From Impatiens glandulifera (Eukaryota > Streptophyta > Magnoliopsida > Ericales > Balsaminaceae), in assembly GCF_907164915.1 (NCBI RefSeq), contig NC_061866.1, positions 21,182,117 through 21,246,116 on the forward strand: DNA of 64,000 nucleotides, written 5' to 3'. Shown here piece by piece: positions 46,245-58,456 of the stretch. A program made the translations under genes and the position numbers. Position 1 is the first letter of the stretch, and every line of letters starts with the position of its first letter. The notes under the pieces are model-generated. The model worked only from the letters and a program-made list of their open reading frames with translations, was not told the DNA's origin and made no database searches.

Positions 46245-46950
46245 ATTCTTTTTCTGTCTTTTTTCTGATATGTATGCATAAAAGACATTATTTCTATTGA
46301 TGGCCTCCTTAGCTCTACTTCCTAGATTATACAATATAATAACAAAATACAATTTGATAAATATATGAATTCATTTAAAAATAGATTACTAATTAAAAAT
46401 ATTTACAAACTCACGAGCCGTTTTTTATGTGCTTAGAACATTTATGGAACTTTCGCAATATATGGAGCTCCTAGATTCCTTAAAATTCACTTTCCAAATT
46501 GTTTTTACTTTATTACTTTTATACTCAAATTCAGGAGTCGAGAAAATACTTTGCATTTTTTTCCCAACTATGATTGGAAACGAACCATGACTTTTCATTA
46601 CATCGTTTGGTATGGTATACAACATTTCTAATCTTTTCACCCCCTTTCTATTGAATATTTGTCGAATCTCTGATGTGTGAATATCATCATATTTGAAACA
46701 TATCTATCATAAAAATTATTAGGTTATAACATATTTAAATGAATTTATTATAAACAAAACAATGAAATTAACTTACAATAAATTGATGCCACCAAAATTC
46801 TTTAACTTCTAGTGACACATTATTCCAATTAATGTAGGGTATTCCTTTCCAACAATACGTTATTATTTTGTTTATTATCCTTGCAACGTTCCAGTAAAAA
46901 AAACTAACAAAAGTATTAAAATTAAAACTATTATGTTTGAATAAAGACAA
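46245..46950 (-). pseudogene. Possible CACTA transposase-associated protein relic (Transposase_24-like)
   Basis: Minus-strand exons or fragments give KGIPYINWNNVSLEVKEFWW, then ICFKYDDIHTSEIRQIFNRK, GVKRLEMLY and further on LGSRAKEAINRN. The pattern of Trp-x-x-Val and Lys-x-x-x-Trp followed by a basic helix resembles the PF03004-type protein of plant CACTA elements. The identification is tentative and no domain is complete. Confidence 0.35.
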
Positions 46951-47100
46951 TAAATTGTAATTAATAGAGAATTTTTTTTTATCTATATAATCTATTAATA
47001 TTCAAAATTTATAAAGATGTGAAACATTTACTTAAGTCCTCAAAGTATCATTTCTTTGTGCTTATGAAGACAATGATGGAACTCATTTAGCCTATGTATT

Positions 47101-48207
47101 CTCTTCACACATGATGTTCATGAAAAATACAAAACAAGTTAACAATATGACATGACCATACTATTTGTGGAGCTATGGATTGTAAATGAATACATTTTTT
47201 AAAATAATAACTAAGTCTATCAAACTTTATGTTTGTTTTAACCTAACATAAGACCCAATTTTTTAGTGTTGTGCAATTTACCGGGACTTTTTTTGGTTTA
47301 TGCAAATTTTCTAATGATTTTCTTAATCTGTAGTAAATCACAAATGATGGTTCAACAATCTGTAATTATTTAAAAACACACAAACAAAAAATGTTATTGA
47401 TGGTTTTATCAATCTGCATTAAAATACACAAAATAATCTTATATTAGAAATTCAATAAATTGATGGAAGTCTGACCATTTATACAGTTTTATTCAATTTC
47501 AACCACCAGACAAGGAACTGCTGATTGACTATATTGTTGAGAAATTTTGAAAAAGAAGATAAAATGAACACTAAATTATATTTCAAATTGAAATGGTTAA
47601 AAGTATTATAAAATTGAGTAGGATTAGTGCACTATAGCATGTTCAACTCTTAACCTAAATACTCCAAAAATCCTAAAAAAGCATGATGTTATGATATTTT
47701 ACAAATGGGAGCAAGTATCAAATTATAGATAACAAGAACACCGTTTAGTTCATTGGTTGTAACACAACTTCCTTTGAGTATTCAACAAGATGCAAGAGTT
47801 AAGTTTTTCAATAGAATGTATAATATTTTAACTATAATTCATTATTTGTCTTATTTTAGTCCTAAAACAGAGCAAACTCTAAACGAAGAAGAAACCATAA
47901 GTCCAAGCCAACTGCATATAAACAATCTCAGTTAATTTCAGATTTAATTCCTTCTCTACTAATTTTATAAATTAGCATTATCAAAGAGAACAATAAAATA
48001 CATGTACAAAAGCATAATTAATGTAAATAATGAAAAGTGTTCTTACAAATCACTATAGCTAGCTAGAACTACTCCAACAAAAAAAATGGTCAATTAGAAG
48101 GAAAAAAAACCTTTTATACTATTTTTGATTCCGGATTGTTAAGAGCAAAAGAAATTAATTCTCAATGGACTAGAGAAACTAAAGTCACTATAAATATTGG
48201 AGGCCAA
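47101..48207. other. Host sequence left of the copia insertion
   Basis: AT-rich with no recognised gene. It is contiguous, across the copia element, with 58457 onward. Confidence 0.5.
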
Positions 48208-48716
48208 ATAAATGTTGGAATTTTTAAACTAATTTTATAAATTCCATTAATGAATGAAAATTAGAATGTGAGTAATAAAATTAAATCAAATTCACATGAA
48301 ATTCAAACGTGAATTAAATGGTGAAATTTGATCCAAATGTTTAAATTAATTAATTAAAATTCCTTGATGACCAATTAATAAAATGTTGTTAATTTGTAGC
48401 GTGACTTACATGAGTTTGTTATTATTATTAACTAGCATGTATCCCGTGTATTTGCACGAATAATAATATAAAAAATCGTGAAAAAAATATTACGGTAAAA
48501 ATTTTATGGGCGTTCAACCCACAATCCGACTCAAATATCTATTTACTCTCACATATATCCAAATTAATCACAACTTTCGACCCGGCAATCCGGACACTTT
48601 AAAAATTAAGCTTCATTATATATATATATATATTAGTTAGTTAAAAAGTTGAACTTATATTGTTAAAATGTCACGCGTTTATCAAATTTTGGGTTGAATT
48701 TCAAATATAAAATGTT

Positions 48717-51063
48717 ATTAGCCTGGTTGGTTAAAAGGTTGTACTTGTTTTGTTAGGTTGGAAGTTTGAACCATACCTCTAGCATTTTTAATTTTATTTT
48801 TAACCGTTTTAAGTTTATGGACGAGTCAACCCACAAACCTACCCAAGTATATATTTACTCTCACATATATCCAAATTAACCACAGCTCTCGACCCGGCAA
48901 TCCGAACACTTTTAAAATTAAGCATCATTATATATATATTTATTTTTAACCGTTTTAAGTTTATGGGCGTGTCAACCCACAATCCGACCCAAATATCCAT
49001 TTACTCTCACATATATCCAAATTAACCACAGCTCTCGACCAGACAATCCGGACACTTTAAAAATTAAATATCATTATATATATAGATTAGTTAGTTAAAA
49101 AGTTGTACTTATATTGTTAAAATGTCACGCGTTTATTAAATTTTGGGTCGAAATTAAAATAGAAAGTGTTATTAGCCTAGTTGGTTAAAAGGTTGTACTT
49201 ATTTTGTTAGGTTGCAAGTTCTAACCATACCTATAGCTTTTTTAATTTTATTTTTAACTGTTTTAAGTTTATGGGCGGGTCAACACACAATCCGACCCAA
49301 GTTTCCATTACTCTCACATATATCCAAATTAACTACAGCTCTCGACCCGGCAATCCAGACACTTTAAAAATTAAGCATCATTATATATATAGATTAGTTA
49401 GTTAAAAAGTTGAACTTATATTGTTAAAATGTCACATGTTTATCAAATTTTGGGTTGAATTTAAAATATAAAGTGTTATTAGCCTAGTTGGTTAAAATGT
49501 TATACTTGTTTTGTTAGGTTGCAAGTTCGAACCATACCTATAGCATTTTTAATTTTATTTTTAACCGTTTTAAGTGTATGGGCGGGTCAACCCACAAACC
49601 GACCCAAGTATCAATTACTCTCACATATATCCAAATTAACCACAGCTCTCGACCCGGCAATCCGGACACTTTAAAAATTAAGCATCATTATATATATATA
49701 TATATATATTTATTTTTAACCGTGTTAAGTTTATGGGCGGGTCAACTCACAATCCGACCCAAGTATCCATTTACTCTCACATATATCCAAATTAACCACA
49801 GCTCTCGACCTGGCAATCCGGACACTTTAAAAATTAAGCATCATTATATATATATATGAGTTAGTTAAAAAGTTGAACTTATATTATTAAAACTAGCATT
49901 TAGCCCGTGCATTTGCACGAGTAATAATATAAAAAACCGTGAAAAAAATTACAGATAACATTTTTAATTTTATTTTTAACCGTTTTAAGTTTATGGGTGG
50001 GTCAACCCACAATCCAAACCAAGTATCCATTTACTCAACATCATTATATATTAGTTAGTTAAAAATTTGAACTTATATTAATATTAAAACGTCCCGCGTT
50101 TATCAAATTTGGTGTTGAATTTAAAATATAAAGTTTGTGTAGCCTAGTTGGTTAAAGAGTTGTACTTGTTTTGTTAGGTTGCAAGTTCGAAACATACCTC
50201 TAGCATTTTTAATTTTATTTTTAACCGTTTTAAATTTAAAAACGGGTCAACCCACAATCCGACCCAAGTATCCAAATTAAATACAGCTCTCGACCCGGCA
50301 ATCCGGACACTTTAAAAATTAAGCATCATTATATATATATAGATGTCACGCGTTTATCAAATTTTGGATTTAATTTAAAATATAAAGTGTTATTACCTAG
50401 TTGGTTAAAAGGTTGTACTTGTTTTGTTAGGTTGCAAGTTCGAACCATACCTATAGCATTTTTAATTTTATTTTTAACCGTTTTAAGTTTATGGGCGGGT
50501 CAACCCACAAACCGACCCAAGTATCAATTTACTCTCACATATATCCAAATTAACCACAGCTCTCGACCCGGCAATCCGGACACTTTAAAAATTAAGCATC
50601 ATTATATATATATATATATAGATTTATTTTTAACCGTGTTAAGTTTATGGGCGGGTCAACCCACAATCCGAACCAAGTATCCATTTACTCTCACATATAT
50701 CCAAATTAACCACAGCTCTCGACCCGACAATCCGGACACTTTAAAAATTAAGCATCATTATATATATAGATTAGTTAGTTAAAAAATTGAACTTATATTG
50801 TTAAAATGTCACGCGTTTATCAAATTTTGGGTTTAATTTAAAATATAAAGTGTTATTACCTAGTTGGTTAAAAGGTTGTACTTGTTTTGTTAGGTTGCAA
50901 ATTCGAACCATACCTATAACATTTTTATTTTTATTTTTAACCGTTTTAAGTTTATGGACGGGTCAACCCACAATCCGAACCAAGTATCCATTTACTCTCA
51001 CATATATCCAAATAAACCAAAGCTCTCGACCCGGCAATCCGGACACTTTAAAAATTAAGCATC

Positions 51064-51105
<42 letters not shown>

Positions 51106-52163
51106 TATTTTTAACCGTGTTAAGTTTATGGGCGGGTCAACCCACAATCCGACCCAAGTATCGATTTACTCTCACATATATCCAAATTAACCACAACTCT
51201 CGACCCGACAATCCGGACACTTTAAAAATTAAGCATCATTATATATATAGATTAGTTAGTTAAAAAGTTTAACTTATATTGTTAAAATGTCACGCGTTTA
51301 TCAAATTTTGGGTTTAATTTAAAATATAAACTGTTATTACCTAGTTGGTTAAAAGGTTGTACTTATTTTGTTAGGTTGCAAGTTTGAACCATACCTATAA
51401 CATTTTTAATTTTATTTTTAACCGTTTTAAGTTTATAGACGGGTCAACCAACAATCCGAACCAAGTATTCATTTACTCTCACATATATCCAAATAAACCA
51501 GAGCTCTTGACCCGACAATACGGACACTTTAAAAATTAAGCATCATTATATATATATAGATTAGTTAGTTAAAAAGTTGAACTTATATTGTTAATATGTC
51601 ACGCGTTTATCAAATTTTGGGTTGAATTTAAAATAGAAAGTGTTATTAGCCTAGTTGTTTAAAAGATTGTACTTGTTTTGTTAGGTTGCAAGTTCTAACC
51701 ATACCTATAGCATTTTTAATTTTATTTTTAACCGTTTTAAATTTATGGGCGGGTCAACCCACAATCCGACCAAAGTATCCATTTACTCTCACATATATCC
51801 AAATTAACCACAACTCTCGACCCGGCAATCCGGACACTTTAAAAATTAAGCATCATTATATATATATAGATTAGTTAGTTTAAAAGTTGAACTTATATTG
51901 TTAAGATCTCACACGTTTATCAAATTTTTGGTTGAATTTAAAAAATAAAGTGTTATTACCTAGTTGGTTAAAAGGTTGTACTTGTTTTGTTAGGTTGCAA
52001 GTTCGAACCATACCTATAGCATTTTTAATTTTATTTTTAACCGTTTTATGTTTATGGGCGGGTCAACCCACAAACCGACCCAAGTATCAATTTACTCTCA
52101 CATATATCCAAATTAACCACAGCTCTCGACCCGGCAATCCGGACACTTTAAAAATTAAGCATC

Positions 52164-52200
<37 letters not shown>

Positions 52201-52645
52201 TAGTTAAAAAGTTGAACTTATATTGTTAAAATGTCACGCGTTTATTAAATTTTGGGTTGAAATTAAAATAGAAAGTGTTATTATCCTAGTTGGTTTAAAG
52301 GTTGTACTTATTTTGTTAGGTTGCAAGTTCTAACCATACCTATAATATTTTTAATTTTATTTTTAACCGTTTTAAGTTTATGGGCGGGTCAACACACAAT
52401 CCGACCCAAGTATCCACTACTCTCACATATATCCAAATTAACTACAGCTTTCGACCCGGCAATCCAGAAACTTTAAAAATTAAGCATCATTATATATATA
52501 TAGATTAGTTAGTTAAAAAGTTGAACTTATATTGTTAAAATGTCACGCGTTATCAAATTTTGGGTTGAATTTAAAATATAAAGTGTTATTAGCCTAGTTG
52601 GTTAAAATGTTATACTTGTTTTGTTAGGTTGCAAGTTCGAACCAT
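48717..52645 (+). repeat. tRNA-like pol III promoter module, about eleven copies
   Basis: Each head reads TAGCCTAGTTGG (A box, consensus TRGCNNAGYNGG), then GGTTGCAAGTTCGAACC (B box) 45 bases downstream, the spacing of a tRNA gene. Copies start near 48717, 49171, 49480, 50140, 50395, 50860, 51335, 51646, 51957, 52286 and 52590. The spacer TTAGTTAGTTAAAAAGTTGAA is itself a decayed version of the same head. The module may be a captured SINE; it lies in plus orientation inside a minus-strand Helitron. Confidence 0.65.
49893..50343 (-). mobile_element. 451-bp Helitron nested in the Helitron array
   Basis: The left end CTAG follows host A (49892), with a five-pair hairpin CGTGC-ATTT-GCACG at 49906-49919. 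The right end ...TATATATAGA is followed by host T (50344). The flanks rejoin to TATTATTAAAA-TGTCACGCG, the sequence found uninterrupted in the other units as ATTGTTAAAATGTCACGCG. It carries its own tRNA-like head and two tail modules. It is thus an independent A/T insertion, with no duplication, of the same family. Confidence 0.8.
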
Positions 52646-53591
52646 ACCTATAGCATTTTTAATTTTATTTACGTTTTAAGTTTATGGGCGGGTCAACCCA
52701 CAAACCGACCCAAGTATCAATTTACTCTCACATATATCCAAATTAACCACATCTCTCGACCCGGCAATCTCTACACTTTAAAAATTAAGCATCATTATAT
52801 ATATATATATTTATTTATTTTTAACCGTGTTAAATTTATGGGCGGGTCAACCCACAATCCAACCCAAGTATCCATTTACTCTCACATATATCCAAATTAA
52901 CCGCAGCTCTCGACCCGGCAATCCGAATACTTTAAAAATTAAGCATCATTATATATATATATATATAGATTGTTATGATAATTTAATATTATTATTAACA
53001 GATTAAAAAACCATGTAACGTGAGTATTGCAAAATAAATGTCTTCATTAATTTTGGCAAACAATTACCCTTCATTAAAAAGAAATATTAAGGCAAATGAA
53101 GAGGCAAGAAATGCCAACCGTTGGATCAATTGATGATTTAATTAACTATTTATTATTTCAACAATCTAAATAACCATTCTTTCCCACACCATCCAATGGA
53201 CAAAAAATACACATCACTTCATCCTTAATTTTTTCTTACTCTAGAATTTCAAAAGCCCTCTTCTTATTTTGTGAGTGTTCTTCGAGTTCTTCGCTCGATA
53301 TTTTCCGTTGAAACCCAGTGATAGTTCAGGTACACTGATCAAGCTTGATGAGTAGTGATTTCAGTGCAAAATCACTATTGGATTCGTTGTACCTAGGAGA
53401 CAGCCATATACGATAAGCTCCAGCACAAACGGGAGACGATGGAACTGTTTTAAGGGAAATGTGTCTAACACATGTTTCAAATCAACATCTCAATCGGTGA
53501 TTTCGTTCTTCAAGTATTTTATTTGTTTCATTTATTTGTACATCATTTTATATATATTTCTATAATTTATTTCAAGACAAGATTTCTAACA

Positions 53592-56500
53592 ATCTTAAAA
53601 CAGTTTCATGTGCTAAGTTATTTAGTAGCTTGTGCCATCGAAATTTTTATCTTTGATGTTTCAGGAATACGAGTTATGATGTTATAAAACATATGATGAC
53701 TTATTTCGACAAGATAAAATTGTTAATATAAAGGAATAAAACGAATCTACAAATAAAGATAAGTCTTTATTGTATACATATAATTTTTTTTATTATTAAT
53801 ATTATTTGTATGAAAGCTTACTTTTATAAGCTAATATATGTTGATGTAGATTTATATTCTAAATAAAAATTATGTATATTCATTGTACAAACATTTTTTA
53901 GAAAATAAATTAGAAAACAATAATTTATTTTATTTTTACTTGAATGTTTGTTGGTTATTAAAATTATTATTAATAATAAATGAAAAAAAATAATTAAGAG
54001 TTAACTTTTAATTTTCAGAAATAAATTAATAATAGTAATTAAAATTAATTATAATTGAATTATATTGTTTTAGTTTTAAAATAATTAATTATAATATATG
54101 CATTCTTAAATTAATTAAGAGTTGATAATTAATAAGAATGTGGTATAATGATTATTAAATAAGGAGAGATAATCTATTTATTTATATATTATTTTATGTA
54201 CTATAACATTAGTCATTAACGTTGAAACCATTCCAATTTATTGTATATAAATTATGAGATGAATGGAATGATCAATGATTTCTTTGTAGAAATCTGACTA
54301 GTTAAAATGACTTTAGTCATTAATGTTGAAACCATTCCAATTTATTCTGTAGAAATTATGAGATGAATGGGATAGTCAATAATTGTTAAAATGACTATAG
54401 GAAATGATTTCTTTATAGTAATCAGACTCGTTAAAATGACTATAGTAGTTGAAATTGAAACATTCCAATTTCTTAAGTAGAAATGATGAGATGAATGAGT
54501 GCCCATAACAATGTCTTATATAAAAATTTGATCCGTCAAAAAGATTTTAACCATGGATGTTAGAATGATTCTAATTTCTTGTGTAGAAATTATAAAATAA
54601 AATGGGGGCACTTAACGATTTCTCATGTAGAAATTTAATTTGCTAAAATGACTTTGTCTTTTATATTTTGAAGCATTTTAATTTATTTTATAGAAATTAT
54701 GTGATTAATAATGACAGAAAATGTAAGTCATGTGTATAATGAGATTAAATAAGTTGTTTATGTTAGAACTCATTCTAATCATGCATTTAAAGAGACACGA
54801 CTATGTTAGTCGAAATTGTCTTTACAAAAATTGTCTCGGTGAGAACAATTTACCCAGATTTATTTTGAGAGTGCATACTGCATACTCGCTTCATGTTGAT
54901 TATTGTTCAAAATATGGCAATGTAAGTATTTCGATTAAGACATGAAATATATTTATAGTTATATGCTAATTGATTATTAATATAAATCATGCATATTAGC
55001 TAATAATTTGATGATTCATGTTATTCATAATAAGTGTGATTATCTATAAATTTATATACATATATAAATTAAGATTTATTTTCTATCTATTTTTATTTTA
55101 ATAGATAATTTTGAAATTTGTCACAAATCATGTGTTCTTTGATTGACAAAGATTTGTTATAGAATGTTAAAGTCCATCTAATTAATTAAGAAACGAATAA
55201 TTGATGACATGAATATTTATTTATATAATTAGTTAGTTTTATATTTGATTAAAGATAAATGATCAACATTCTAAATAAGTGTAATAATTAATATTCTAAT
55301 TAATTATCATGTATTTTTAAACGGTATTTATAATGATAAATGAAATTATATATATATTTATTTAATAATATATGACATATTAGTTATTTCATTACATCTC
55401 TATATTATTGATTATATATATTATAGTTGTTTTGTTGTGGTGACTAAAATTAATGAAGCAATAATATACAATATCGTATGTATGGATATATTAATTTTGG
55501 TTTAATATAATATATTTGATATACATTATTCAACCATCATTAAGACTTAATTAATTTGATAATTTTAAAATCAAATAATTACAAGGAATGTCTTGTTTGA
55601 TTTGAGAATAATGTGGCAAACGTGCCGATATTGCGGGATGCAAACGTGCAACCAAAAATAAATGTTTAAGCGGCTTCGGCCAAAGATTTTTGAAACATTA
55701 TGATTTCTTTTGTAGAAATAATGTGATATGGTGAATATTTATTTGATTAAATATTATAATTTCTTTTATAGAAATTAAGTGTTGAAATAAATATTTTAAT
55801 TGATTAAATATTTTTAATTTCTTATGTAGAGATTATGTGAAGAATGATTTATATATGAATAAACATTCTAATCTCTTGTATAGAAATTATATTTTATTCA
55901 ATTAATTATTTATGATATAATTATCATATTCATTGTATGATAAGTATAACAAAAGAAATTTGTAAAAGAATTGTGTGACAATTTCTTAATTAGAAAATTA
56001 TTTATTTAAATTATACAAATGTGTGTGATTTAAAAAGGATACCAACACGAATGTGGGGGCAAATATTTTTAATTATTATAACACAAAAATAATTGTGTAT
56101 ATTATGATAAATGTAAAAATAATTTGTTGTTAGAGAAATATGTTCTCTATAAAAGATAAAGTTGCGCAACTTTATAAAAAAATAAAATAACAAGAAAATG
56201 TCTTGTTTATATTTGCTGAGTTGGTGTTCAAATTGATATTTTAGATTTGAGGATTTTGAAATCAAGAAACGTGTCATATTTTGACATTTTTTTCATAAAA
56301 CTTTGAAGAACCAATGTCTTCAAAAGAATTTTATGAAATAAATGAAAAAGAAAAGTTTATAAAGTCTTGATATGACTTATAACAAATTTTATAGTAATTA
56401 TATGAAAATTTGATCATACTTTTATTAAAAAATAGATGTGACAATTATATATATCATGAAGACAATGAAAATTATTTAATTAAGTGTCTTTTGTACAATA

Positions 56501-57648
56501 TTTTTATCGTTGAAAATTACGATAAAAATGATTAAATCCATAAAGGATATGAATTGCACTAAACGAAATATCATGTTGTTATCAAATGATATATTGATAT
56601 TATTAAATAAAAGACTTTACGTCTTAAAATGAATATGTTTACACTTAGAACTGCAATCTACGTATGGAAATCTTCTAATAAACTTATGATGGATAGATTA
56701 AACGTTATAATTTATATTTTTGACTTATGTCGAAAAATAAAATATTTTTATGTAAAATATATAATCGTTTACACGAAGGCAGAATAGTTCAAAGACATTT
56801 TGTCTACTAGTTAGCCAAGTAAACAGTATTTTCATAAAAAAATATTAAATGATAAGCATGTAAGAATTATTATGCTTCTTATTAGAAAATGTTCCAATGT
56901 TAACTAAGAATGTACCAATATAAATTTCTAATTATTGTGATATTAATTTGAAATTGGACAAGCTTAGAGTCAATGACAAGTCTAGACATACACGTCTTAG
57001 ACATAATGTCATTAGACTATACTCTCTAATGGAGTTATCAAATTTTACTATGTAAGTCAAAGATAACATTGTGGATCCACTAATCAGATTATTGAATAGA
57101 GAGATATTTGAAGTATTTTGAGATATTAGCCTAATATAAGTTGGTATGAAGGAAAACCCAACCTATGTAGACTGGAGATCCCAAGAACTAGGTTCAATGG
57201 GACAACCTAATTGTACTGACTTGGAAAGTTATTATTGAGGATTAATCCTATAACGAAACAATATATATTTTGACGAGAATAAGCATATCGCTTTTAATGA
57301 TTCTTTGTGAGCAAAGAGATCACCTATGTGAGGGAGAAGTGGTGCCGCTTCGAAAGAATTGCACGGCTCAATTCTAGACCCTCTCACAGAACAAGGCGCG
57401 TGTTCCATGGCCAAAATGGACACAACCATGAGAGTTTGACATGTATCAGGGAGAATTCTATGTGAAAGTGTGTAATCGTTTACACAAATAGCAGAATAGT
57501 TCAAGGACATCAAGTCTACTAATCAGCTAGTAAAGTTATATACTTTCATAAGGAAAGATTCAAAGGGTTACACCTACCTATCCTATGTACAATTCAACTG
57601 TTGAACCTTCACCGGGTTAATCTTTCAATTTCCATTAATGTAGGGGAT
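53592..57648 (+). pseudogene. Internal region of the copia element
   Basis: Largely AT-rich and coding-dead. 54200-54740 holds about five tandem units of roughly 100 bp. From about 56400 there are traces of reverse transcriptase (IKK.DVTIIYIMK-like, then FLSLKIT in place of the Y.DD block). From 56980-57110 there are RNase H traces (RHNVIRLYSLME and NIVDPL), followed by GGAAAACCCAACCTATG. The order matches copia pol ends. Gag, protease and integrase are not recognisable. The paralogue at 41590-44665 shares the same decay, so the family was probably non-autonomous before insertion. Confidence 0.6.
54200..54740. repeat. ~100-bp tandem repeats in the copia internal region
   Basis: Units contain GTTAAAATGACTTTAGTCAT, GTTGAAACCATTCCAATTT, GTAGAAATTATGAGATGAAT and GATTTCTTTGTAGAAATC. 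A homologous array occupies 41585-42050 in the paralogue. Confidence 0.75.
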
Positions 57649-58451
57649 TGTTGTATTTTTAAACTAATTCTATAAATTCCATTAATGAATGGAAATTAGA
57701 ATGCGGGTAATAAAAGTAAATCAAATTCACATTAAATAAATTAATTAATTAAAATGATGACCAATTAACAAAATATTGTTAATTTGTAGCGTGACTTACA
57801 TGAGTTTGTTATTATTATTAATTGTTATGATAATTTAATATTATTATTAACAGATTAAAAAATCATGTAACGTGAGTATTACAAAATAAATGTATTTATT
57901 AATTTTGGTAAACAATTACCCTTCATTAAAAAGAAATATTAAGGCAAATGAAGAGACAAGCAATGACAACTGTTGGATCAATTGATGATTTAATTAACTT
58001 TTTATTATTTCAACAATCTAAATAGTCATTCTATTCAACACCATCCAATGGACAAAAACCACATCACTCCATCATTTCATTCTTTCTCACTCTAAAATTC
58101 CAAAAGTCTTCTTCTTATTTTTAAGTGTTCTTCGAGTTCTTTGCTCGATATTTCCGTTGAAACCCGGTGATAGTTCAGGTACGCTGATCAAGTTCGACGA
58201 GTAGTGATTTCAGTGCAGAATCACTACTGGATTCGTTGTATCCTAAGAGACAGCCATCTACGATAAACTCCGGCACAAACGGGAGACGATGGAACTGTTT
58301 TAAGGGAAATGTGTCTAAACACATGCCTCGAATCAACATCTCAATCGGTGATTTCGTTCTTCATATATTTTATTTATTTTATTTATTTTATTTATTTGTA
58401 CATCATTTTATATATACTTCTGTAATTTATTTCAAGACAAGATTTTTAACA
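57649..58451 (+). mobile_element. 3' LTR of the copia element
   Basis: 803 bp, TGTTGTATTTTTAAAC to GATTTTTAACA, preceded by TAGGGGA and followed by the ATAAA duplication. It is uninterrupted and provides the empty-site reference for the Helitron in the 5' LTR. Confidence 0.88.
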
Positions 58452-58456
58452 ATAAA

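Larger units (their letters stand above)
44837..47100 (-). mobile_element. Second CACTA-like element, one end only
   Basis: It begins CACTACAAGGAGAAAAGG, the classic plant CACTA terminus. Repeated CGAC/GCGAC motifs in the subterminal region (44860-44950 and 45387-45560) are split by a 420-bp MITE. A minus-strand Transposase_24-like remnant lies at 46245-46950, which would make the left end the 3' end. No matching right end with TAGTG was found, so the right limit is arbitrary. Confidence 0.55.
48432..52969 (-). mobile_element. Helitron with tandemly amplified units
   Basis: On the minus strand the 4538-bp insert starts TCTATATATATATATA (right end) and ends with a hairpin (CGTGCAAATACACG), nine bases later CTAG (left end). 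It lies between host A and T with no duplication, as shown by the intact 3' LTR; these are the defining marks of Helitrons. The interior is about ten units of roughly 310 or 465 bp. Each is made of a tRNA-like head, a tail module (CCGTTTTAAGTTTATGGGCG, CTCGACCCGGCAATCCGG, TA run) and a degenerate head-like spacer. Longer units carry the tail twice, the second marked by ACCGTGTTAAG. No Rep/helicase is present. Long open frames across the units are artefacts. Confidence 0.75.
48213..53591 (+). mobile_element. 5' LTR of the copia element, interrupted
   Basis: The two parts match the 3' LTR in order: TTTTTAAACTAATTTTATAAATTCCATTAATGAAT region, TAGCGTGACTTACATGAG and GTTATTATTATTA on the left; TTGTTATGATAATTTAATAT, AACAATTACCCTTCATTAAA, ATCGGTGATTTCGTTCTTCA and TTTCAAGACAAGATTTCTAACA on the right. 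The 3' LTR reads straight through the junction as GTTATTATTATTAATTGTTA. Confidence 0.9.
48213..58451 (+). mobile_element. Ty1/copia-type LTR retrotransposon, decayed, with Helitron in its 5' LTR
   Basis: ATAAA flanks both ends (48208-48212 and 58452-58456). Both LTRs start TGTTG and end TAACA. The 5' LTR is 48213-48431 plus 52970-53591 (841 bp without the insertion) and the 3' LTR is 57649-58451. They differ by many substitutions and indels, so the insertion is old. The internal region is 53592-57648. A TAGGGGA purine tract precedes the 3' LTR. No convincing iMet primer site follows the 5' LTR. It is a full-length insertion by structure but coding-dead. Confidence 0.85.

Noticed and set aside
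47265..47275. TTTTTTAGTG as the right end of the second CACTA-like element
   Set aside because: The next three bases (TTG) do not match the AGG before the left end, and no inverted repeat with CACTACAAGG extends from it.
49578..52207. A family of 60-137 residue proteins repeated across the Helitron array
   Set aside because: The frames cross the tRNA-like head, tail module and TA runs. They are open by chance and repeated because the DNA is repeated.
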